From Dehalococcoidales bacterium (lineage in GTDB: Bacteria; Chloroflexota; Dehalococcoidia; Dehalococcoidales; RBG-16-60-22), in assembly GCA_030615475.1 (NCBI GenBank), contig JAUWZF010000087.1, positions 1 through 5,546 of the forward strand: DNA of 5,546 bases. Direction: 5' to 3'. Under the pieces are notes generated by a model. The model saw nothing but the letters and a program-made list of their open reading frames with translations. It made no database searches and was not told where the DNA came from. Both the position numbers and the translations under genes were made by a program. Positions 1 through 3,435 of this stretch are shown here, piece after piece; position 1 is the first letter of the stretch, and every line of letters starts with the position of its first letter.

Positions 1-465
1 CTGGGGGTGGTCCTGTCCGGCGGGGCCGATAACGAGTCGCTCCTGTGCTACCAGATTGGGGGATTTAGCGAATTAAGGGAGGTGGTGGGGTGGAAGCTCT
101 ACCGCGCCTCGGAAATGGAAGACATCGAAGTGTCTAATGAACAGTTCAGCGGAGATAGGCCCGGCTATGACCCGAATGATGTGGATATGGCGGTCATCCG
201 TTGCTATGTGACTCCGGCGAAAGTAACGCCTGAGGCGGCGGCAGCACCAACTCATGGAAAACTCCAGGAGGCGGAACTGGTAGATTTGACTCACAACGAG
301 CTAATGAGAAGGTTCCGTTTTACTCACCCCATTCCCATCCCGGAATTCTATACTTATATCTTCTCCGGCCACTGGTTTAAACCCCCACCAGAACGCACAG
401 AATGGAAAAATAAGCACTTTGCGCAGGCATTTGGGGAAACATACCTCGTGGCGCAGGCCGCCTGA
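1..465 (+). CDS. Partial CDS, WYL-like small-domain protein with a C-terminal extension (5' end outside window)
   Basis: The reading frame is open from base 1 to the TGA at 463-465 (154 residues). No Shine-Dalgarno can be judged before the GTG at 7, so I treat the gene as truncated by the window edge. Residues of the type LLCYQIGG, VGWKLYRASEM, QFSGDRPGYDPND and MAVIRCYV follow a pattern I associate with small WYL-like proteins: a Y-Q-x-G-G strand, a G-W-K-L strand, then a Y-N/D-P-N-D turn. WYL domains are Sm-fold ligand- or nucleic-acid-binding modules, often regulatory, but this assignment is from memory of the pattern and not from a search. After about residue 72 comes an Ala/Pro-rich linker and roughly 60 further residues, aromatic-rich (PEFYTYIFSGHWFKPPPE), which I do not recognise. 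The gene converges on the RHH gene with a 67-bp gap. A DNA-binding or regulatory role would be inference. Confidence 0.6.
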   Translation: MGVVLSGGADNESLLCYQIGGFSELREVVGWKLYRASEMEDIEVSNEQFSGDRPGYDPNDVDMAVIRCYVTPAKVTPEAAAAPTHGKLQEAELVDLTHNELMRRFRFTHPIPIPEFYTYIFSGHWFKPPPERTEWKNKHFAQAFGETYLVAQAA

Positions 466-532
466 GATTTTGAGCACCTGCGCCGACATACATTATCAAT
501 TTTCCACGCATGTTTCTTTTCGTGCATAGTCG

Positions 533-547
533 TTAACGCAATTGCGC
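533..547 (-). repeat. Motif copy GCGCAATTGCGTTAA at the 3' end of the RHH gene
   Basis: On the - strand this 15-mer matches the consensus GCGCAAYTGCGTYAA. It differs at one base from the copy at 3281-3295 and at two bases from the copy at 1686-1700. It contains the palindrome CGCAATTGCG (537-546). It also encodes the last residues and stop of the RHH protein, so part of the match is constrained by coding. It is inverted relative to the other two copies. Confidence 0.6.
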
Positions 548-880
548 AGTTACTCTCTTAAGGAGTTCCTGGTTGTCCCTGACGCCGCGCACATCGAGGC
601 TCGTCTGGCGGAAAGCCCGTACCATGGCCTCGATGAGCTTGGTCTTGCTGAGTTTCTTACCGCCGCTGAATTTAGCCGTCGATGCCAGGTTTTCCAGGTA
701 GGCGTCTTCTTCATGGTTGAGAAAGACGGACAGCTTAATCACGGCCGACCTAGGCGGCTCGAGTTTCGGGACGGTCTGCCCCGGTTCCGGCGTCTTTGTA
801 GAGGCAGGACGGTCGATGCCAATAAGGCGGTCCAGAGCGGTTCCGTAGGCAAGCTCCTCAGTTATTTTAGCTCTTTTCAT
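533..880 (-). CDS. Ribbon-helix-helix ParA partner (ParB/ParG-like centromere-binding candidate)
   Basis: A 115-aa protein. I chose the ATG at 880-878, not the upstream in-frame ATG at 922-920, because the former has a good Shine-Dalgarno (AGAGGTG) just upstream inside parA. The start overlaps the last 14 nt of parA, so the two are translationally coupled. In order: a short basic N-terminus with YGTALDRLIG (residues 12-21); a Pro/Thr-rich, probably disordered linker (22-44); a hydrophobic strand VIKLSVFLN (47-55); a helix (56-69); and a second helix LSKTKLIEAMVRAF (77-90). The strand-helix-helix order fits an RHH fold, which dimerises and inserts its beta ribbon in the DNA major groove. ParA ATPases of the Ib/ParF-ParG type use such RHH partners to bind the centromere and repress their own promoter; the role here is inferred from this context. 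The stop and last codons (GCG CAA TTG CGT TAA) themselves form a copy of the motif found in the parA promoter. Alternatives are a plain autorepressor or an antitoxin-like RHH protein, but no toxin is next to it. Confidence 0.72.
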   Translation of the reverse strand: MKRAKITEELAYGTALDRLIGIDRPASTKTPEPGQTVPKLEPPRSAVIKLSVFLNHEEDAYLENLASTAKFSGGKKLSKTKLIEAMVRAFRQTSLDVRGVRDNQELLKRVTAQLR

Positions 881-1652
881 GCAGCACCTCTTCTGTGAAT
901 AATCTGTAGGCTTCAGCCCCATCGGACCTGGGGGCGTACGTCAGTATGGACATCCCGGCGGCCGGGGCTTCCTTAAAACGGACGCTGGTGGGAATGGTGG
1001 TATCGAATACTTTAATTCTATCGCCGAAGGCCCTTTTGGTGACTTCGATGACCTCCCGGCTGTGCAGAGTGCGGGAATTGGACATGGTGAACAGTATCCC
1101 CAGAATCTCCAGGGACGGATTGATTCTATCCTGTACGCGGATGATGGTGGTTAATAACATGGCCAGTCCCTTCATCGCCAGGAAGTCGGCCTGCAGGGGT
1201 ATGAGGACTTTATCGGCGGCGGAAAGGGCATTGATGGTCAGGAGCCCCAGGCTGGGCAGGCAGTCCACCAGGATATAGTTATAATCATTACGTACCGGCT
1301 GGAGCATTTCCTTCAACATCAGTTCGCGGGTGAAGGCGTTCACCAGATCGAGCTGCGCCTGCGACAGCTCGATATTGGCTGGCAGGAGGTCAATGTTGGG
1401 GTTATTGGTCTTTAAAGTGACATCGGGGATGGAAATCCGGCCGTTATTCCTGATGGTGCTCGTCAGAACATCGTAGCACGTCAGTTTCAGGTCGTCCGGG
1501 TTTACCCCCAGGCTGACGGTAAGGCTGGCCTGCGGGTCCCAGTCGATAAGGAGCACACTTTTGTTGTGCTCGCTTAAACCCTGGGCCAGGGCAGCGGCTG
1601 TGGTCGTCTTACCGACGCCGCCTTTCTGGTTGGTAATACAGATGACAGTCAT
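867..1652 (-). CDS. parA: ParA/Soj-family partition ATPase
   Basis: A 261-aa P-loop ATPase of the ParA/MinD superfamily. It shows the deviant Walker A motif KGGVGKTT (residues 10-17), Walker A' LLIDWDPQAS (34-43), Walker B YILVDCLPSLG (126-136, D130) and the typical C-terminal block TIPTSVRFKEAPAAGMSI (219-236). It lacks the extra N-terminal HTH domain of type Ia plasmid ParAs, so it is a short type Ib or chromosomal Soj-like form. Such proteins dimerise on ATP, bind DNA nonspecifically, and segregate a replicon or position cargo when a partner bound to a centromere stimulates ATP hydrolysis. The partner is most likely the overlapping RHH gene downstream. The ATG at 1652-1650 is 19 nt after a strong -10 box, giving a leader of only about 12 nt with a weak AGAG ribosome site. 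That implies near-leaderless translation. The promoter carries a palindrome suited to autoregulation. Whether it serves a plasmid-like element or a chromosomal locus cannot be told here. Confidence 0.93.
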   Translation of the reverse strand: MTVICITNQKGGVGKTTTAAALAQGLSEHNKSVLLIDWDPQASLTVSLGVNPDDLKLTCYDVLTSTIRNNGRISIPDVTLKTNNPNIDLLPANIELSQAQLDLVNAFTRELMLKEMLQPVRNDYNYILVDCLPSLGLLTINALSAADKVLIPLQADFLAMKGLAMLLTTIIRVQDRINPSLEILGILFTMSNSRTLHSREVIEVTKRAFGDRIKVFDTTIPTSVRFKEAPAAGMSILTYAPRSDGAEAYRLFTEEVLHEKS

Positions 1653-1671
1653 GGCTTGAATTCTCTGTTAA

Positions 1672-1700
1672 ATTATAGCGCAATTGCGCAACTGCGTCAA
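1672..1700 (-). promoter_or_regulatory. parA promoter with operator palindrome in its spacer
   Basis: Read on the - strand: -35 TTGACG (1700-1695), a 17-bp spacer, then -10 TATAAT (1677-1672). The start of transcription would fall near 1665, about 12 nt before the parA ATG. The spacer contains the perfect 12-bp palindrome GCGCAATTGCGC (+ strand 1678-1689). An overlapping GCGCAACTGCGT (1686-1697) runs into the -35 box. A protein bound here would block RNA polymerase, so autorepression by the RHH partner is the natural reading (inference). Confidence 0.8.
1678..1697 (+). repeat. Overlapping motif copies in the parA promoter (operator/centromere candidate)
   Basis: GCGCAATTGCGC (1678-1689) is a perfect palindrome. 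It overlaps GCGCAACTGCGT (1686-1697), which continues as CAA to 1700 and matches the consensus GCGCAAYTGCGTYAA. Two half-overlapping sites would suit cooperative binding of RHH dimers to one face of the DNA. Their role as operator or parS is inferred from position and symmetry. Confidence 0.65.
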
Positions 1701-1878
1701 TGCTCGGTTGCGTAGGTTCTGTTCGGTTTTAATTGTTTCACTATCTTAACCCCCCAGCCCTCTTTGATATCTTTTCCCACCCAGGCCGCCCTCGTATCAT
1801 CTGCGGCTTATCCCGTAATTTCCTCCCTACCCCCAAGTAGTAGGAATCAAAACCGAATCTCTTAAAAGCGGGGCGTCT

Positions 1879-1907
1879 AAGAGGGGCGCCAGCCCCTCTT
1901 TCTTTGC
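1879..1907 (+). terminator. Rho-independent terminator-like hairpin, + strand, with no obvious upstream gene
   Basis: AAGAGGGGC (1879-1887) pairs perfectly with GCCCCTCTT (1892-1900) around a GCCA tetraloop, and the following bases are TTCTTT-rich. This is a good intrinsic terminator on the + strand, but no + strand gene ends upstream within 1.4 kb. It may insulate the DUF2089 promoter, end an unannotated RNA, or be part of the surrounding repeat block. Confidence 0.55.
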
Positions 1908-1968
1908 TCCCTCTCTCCAATCTATTTATCTACGGGGTTCGCTCTATCTCGCTGATTGGAGAGGGGGA
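1908..1968. repeat. Long inverted repeat, 15-bp arms
   Basis: TCCCTCTCTCCAATC (1908-1922) pairs with GATTGGAGAGGGGGA (1954-1968) with one T-G position and ten consecutive perfect pairs next to the 31-nt loop. It lies immediately after the terminator-like hairpin inside the repeat-like block. No protein-coding role is visible. Confidence 0.6.
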
Positions 1969-2022
1969 TTAAGGGGGTGAGGTTAAGATGGGGGAAAAAT
2001 TAAGAAAATTAATATTTATGGC

Positions 2023-2040
2023 ATTATTTTTAAAAATAAT
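2023..2040. repeat. Perfect 18-bp AT palindrome upstream of the DUF2089 promoter
   Basis: ATTATTTTTAAAAATAAT reads the same on both strands and ends 11 bp before the -35 box. It could act as an UP element for RNA polymerase alpha subunits, a bent-DNA signal, or an operator. AT-rich DNA gives such palindromes more easily by chance, so function is uncertain. Confidence 0.5.
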
Positions 2041-2051
2041 TGAAAAAGGTA

Positions 2052-2080
2052 TTGACAAAGTTAATATATGACACTATAAT
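2052..2080 (+). promoter_or_regulatory. Consensus sigma-70-type promoter of the DUF2089 operon
   Basis: Exact TTGACA (2052-2057) and exact TATAAT (2075-2080), separated by the optimal 17 bp, in AT-rich DNA. Transcription should start near 2087, leaving a leader of about 70 nt. The repeat ATATTAAG at 2081-2088 and 2090-2097 covers the predicted start site with a 9-bp period, so a repressor site is possible. A fully consensus promoter implies strong expression unless it is repressed. Confidence 0.88.
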
Positions 2081-2155
2081 ATATTAAGAATATTAAGTTG
2101 AAGGTTAATTTAATTAATTTATGAAGGGGTAATATCTAAGGAAAGGTGATTCGGA

Positions 2156-2518
2156 ATGTCGAAAGAGTGGCATGAACTAACGAGAATGACGCAGGGTAAG
2201 CCGGTAACGGTAGAGCGTGTCCGGCTGGTTGACAGCGATATCGCTATTGAAGGCAGCTTTACGCTGCCGCCTCTGGCCGGTCTCTCCGCCGAGGACCAGG
2301 TATTCGTGATGGCCTTCGTCCGCTGTCACGGCTCTATCAAGGACATGGAAGAAATGTTCGGCATCAGCTATCCCACCGTGAAAAACCGGATTAACCGTAT
2401 CGCCAAGAAACTCGAGTTCGTCGAGATTATTGCTATCTCTCCCCAGGAGGAAGTAATTGCCGAGCTAGAGCATGGCGATATTGACGCAGAGGAAGCGATA
2501 AGGAGGCTATCGAAATGA
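2156..2518 (+). CDS. DUF2089-family helix-turn-helix regulator without zinc ribbon
   Basis: A 120-aa protein. The ATG at 2156 follows GAAAGGTG with 7-nt spacing. The core AIEGSFTLPPLAGLSAEDQ (30-48), FVMAFVRCHGSIKDMEEMFG (50-69) and ISYPTVKNRINRI (70-82) is the DUF2089 signature; the ISYPTVKNR stretch is the recognition helix of a winged or plain HTH. Typical members begin with a CxxC zinc ribbon. Here the aligned N-terminus (residues 1-30) has no cysteine, and C57 is the only one in the protein. The C-terminus (VIAELEHGDIDAEEAIRRL, about 100-118) is a SHOCT-like helical hairpin. It is the first gene of a three-gene operon and overlaps the next by ATGA, so it is probably a cytoplasmic DNA-binding regulator of its own operon or of envelope genes (inference). 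The regulated genes are not known. Confidence 0.82.
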   Translation: MSKEWHELTRMTQGKPVTVERVRLVDSDIAIEGSFTLPPLAGLSAEDQVFVMAFVRCHGSIKDMEEMFGISYPTVKNRINRIAKKLEFVEIIAISPQEEVIAELEHGDIDAEEAIRRLSK

Positions 2519-2793
2519 ACAGACCACCCTTGTTAATGCACATGAAAATACAAAATGAGAACACGAATTTCGGGTTATGGCTGCCGTTGTTCCTGCTGAT
2601 ACCGCTGGCGCTGGTGGTCCTTATCATACTATCGCCATTGATACTCATCGCCATCCTCGTTCTCTGGCCGAGCGGCTGGGGAAAGCTGGCTCTTCTGGCG
2701 GTGTGGGTCGCTTTCGTGTCGTTCTGTTCACTGCGCGGCCTGAAGGTTGATGTCCGGGGTCGTAAAGAAAGTGTGTTTATATCCGTCGTATAG
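2515..2793 (+). CDS. Small integral membrane protein of the DUF2089 operon
   Basis: A 92-aa protein. The ATG at 2515 overlaps the preceding stop (ATGA) and follows AGGAGG (2501-2506) with 8-nt spacing, so translation is coupled. After a polar N-terminus with N-E-N-T-N come very hydrophobic residues 20-51 (two closely spaced or one long membrane segment, broken by P41). A W-P-S-G-W turn and a second or third segment at about 57-72 follow. The tail LRGLKVDVRGRKESVFISVV is charged and predicted cytoplasmic from the R/K content. I know no specific family name. Its place between a DUF2089 regulator and a SHOCT-like/YvlB-type protein suggests a membrane sensor or scaffold, loosely like the small membrane partners in Bacillus yvlABCD-type operons, but this is context only. 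Confidence 0.78.
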   Translation: MNRPPLLMHMKIQNENTNFGLWLPLFLLIPLALVVLIILSPLILIAILVLWPSGWGKLALLAVWVAFVSFCSLRGLKVDVRGRKESVFISVV

Positions 2794-2815
2794 ACGTGAA
2801 AAGGAGGATATTGCC

Positions 2816-3256
2816 ATGACCGAGAACAAGAAAAAAATACTGGAGATGCTGGCCGAGAACAAGATAAGCATCGATGACGCTTATCGCCTGCTCAACGTAA
2901 TCGACTCCGAGGAAGGCGGGCAGGAAAGTACCCCGAAAGCCGAACCGGCTGTCAAGGCCGAGCCCAAGTACCTGCGAGTAAGCGTAATGCCTGACCCGGA
3001 CGCCGCGAACGGTTCCGGCGACCGTGTCAATGTCCGCGTGCCCATGTCGCTGATACGCGCCGGCATCAAGCTGACCTCCCTGATACCGCCCGAGGCCATG
3101 GACAAGGTCAACGGGGCCTTGAGGGACAAGGGTATTAACTTCGATGTGCGCAGTGTTAAAGCCGAGGATATCGAGGAACTCATCGAAGCTCTGGGTGAGC
3201 TGGAGGTGGACGTGGTGAGCGCGAAGGGCGAGAAGGTAAAGGTATTTGTCGAATAA
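2816..3256 (+). CDS. SHOCT-like/YvlB-type N-terminal domain protein
   Basis: I place the start at the ATG at 2816, giving 146 aa, because AAGGAGG (2801-2807) sits 8 nt before it. An in-frame ATG at 2747 lies inside the membrane-protein gene and has no such site. Residues 5-29 (KKKILEMLAENKISIDDAYRLL) form the short helical SHOCT-like motif seen at the N-terminus of YvlB/LiaX-type envelope-stress proteins. An acidic Ala/Pro/Lys linker (31-50) leads to a compact C-terminal domain: strand KYLRVSVMP, then RVNVRVPMSLIRAGIKLTSL, IPPEAMDKVNGALRDKGI, and a final VDVVSAKGEKVKVFVE. The V-N-V-R-V-P and V-K-V-F-V-E strands resemble repeats of DUF4097-like beta proteins, but the domain is far shorter than a full DUF4097. 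No signal peptide or membrane segment is visible, so it is probably cytoplasmic. Likely works with the other two operon products. Confidence 0.78.
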   Translation: MTENKKKILEMLAENKISIDDAYRLLNVIDSEEGGQESTPKAEPAVKAEPKYLRVSVMPDPDAANGSGDRVNVRVPMSLIRAGIKLTSLIPPEAMDKVNGALRDKGINFDVRSVKAEDIEELIEALGELEVDVVSAKGEKVKVFVE

Positions 3257-3276
3257 TACCTAAAAGTATATCCCCT

Positions 3277-3320
3277 GGCGGCGCAACTGCGTTAATTCCC
3301 GGCGGTGTAGTTGCGCTGCC
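3277..3320. terminator. Hairpin between convergent units, possible bidirectional terminator
   Basis: GGCGGCGCAACTGC (3277-3290) can pair over all 14 positions with GTAGTTGCGCTGCC (3307-3320), two of them G-U in + strand RNA. The loop is 16 nt. The + strand is followed by a C/T-rich rather than T-only stretch, and the - strand has only a late TTTT, so it is not a textbook intrinsic terminator. It lies 21 nt past the stop of the + operon and contains the - strand stop of the 47-codon ORF. Confidence 0.5.
3281..3295 (+). repeat. Motif copy GCGCAACTGCGTTAA downstream of the DUF2089 operon
   Basis: The first 12 bases are identical to 1686-1697, and the 15-mer differs there by a single base. It lies in the spacer between the convergent + operon and the AOR unit and also forms most of the left arm of the 3277-3320 hairpin. 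The partner arm carries a degenerate inverted copy (GCGCAACTAC on the - strand, ending at 3307). It could be a distal binding site of the RHH protein or a member of a dispersed repeat. Confidence 0.55.
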
Positions 3321-3435
3321 TCCCCCCTCCTGTCTCTTTCACGAAAAGGAAAGCTACCAATGCCACCACCGAAAGCCCCGCCCAGAAGACAAAGGGCAAG
3401 CCCTCATATATAAAAACCAGGCTGTTGCCCGCCAT
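3292..3435 (-). pseudogene. 47-codon ORF resembling the last helix of an MFS transporter, joined to the AOR gene
   Basis: The ATG (3435-3433) follows directly after the AOR stop TAG (3438-3436) in the same frame. It encodes 47 residues with one hydrophobic helix: MAGNSLVFIYEGLPFVFW, then AGLSVVALVAFLFVKET and a polar tail to TAA. The pattern of a short loop, LPFVFWAGLSVVALVAFLF and a terminal K-E-T is what I expect from helix 12 and the C-terminus of a major facilitator transporter. No other MFS helix is present, so I read it as a deletion remnant. A real small membrane protein translated by termination-reinitiation (TAG-ATG) is the alternative; no good Shine-Dalgarno is seen. Confidence 0.5.

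Larger units (their letters stand above)
1743..1989. repeat. Palindrome-rich 247-bp intergenic block, MITE/REP-like candidate
   Basis: The block starts with ATCTTAACC (1743-1751) and ends with the exact inverse GGTTAAGAT (1981-1989). It encloses two strong hairpins (1879-1900 and 1908-1968) and pyrimidine-rich runs such as TTAACCCCCC. I see no ORF or coding periodicity in it. Terminal inverted repeats around a short noncoding hairpin-rich body are typical of nonautonomous repeat elements, and its composition differs sharply from the AT-rich DNA that follows. I see no clear target-site duplication, so a mobile origin is a hypothesis. Confidence 0.4.

Noticed and set aside
418..424. TTGCGCA resembling part of the repeat motif
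   Set aside because: A seven-base match inside a coding region is expected by chance.
505..527. Possible terminator for the RHH gene (CACG...CGTG)
   Set aside because: Only four base pairs form and no T tract follows.
542..898. 118-codon + strand ORF antisense to the RHH gene
   Set aside because: It mirrors the well-supported RHH gene, has no Shine-Dalgarno, and shows no recognisable domain.
2121..2132. Mini-ORF ATG AAG GGG TAA in the DUF2089 leader
   Set aside because: Three codons, no convincing ribosome site, and no attenuator structure around it.
2747..2815. Upstream in-frame ATG extending the SHOCT-like protein by 23 residues
   Set aside because: It lies inside the membrane-protein gene without a ribosome site; the ATG at 2816 has an ideal AAGGAGG and starts exactly at the conserved motif.
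3360..3413. Short + strand ORF starting MPPPKAPPRRQ after GAAAAGGAAAG
   Set aside because: Only 17 codons, Pro/Arg-rich, and antisense to the MFS-like remnant; no sign it is translated.
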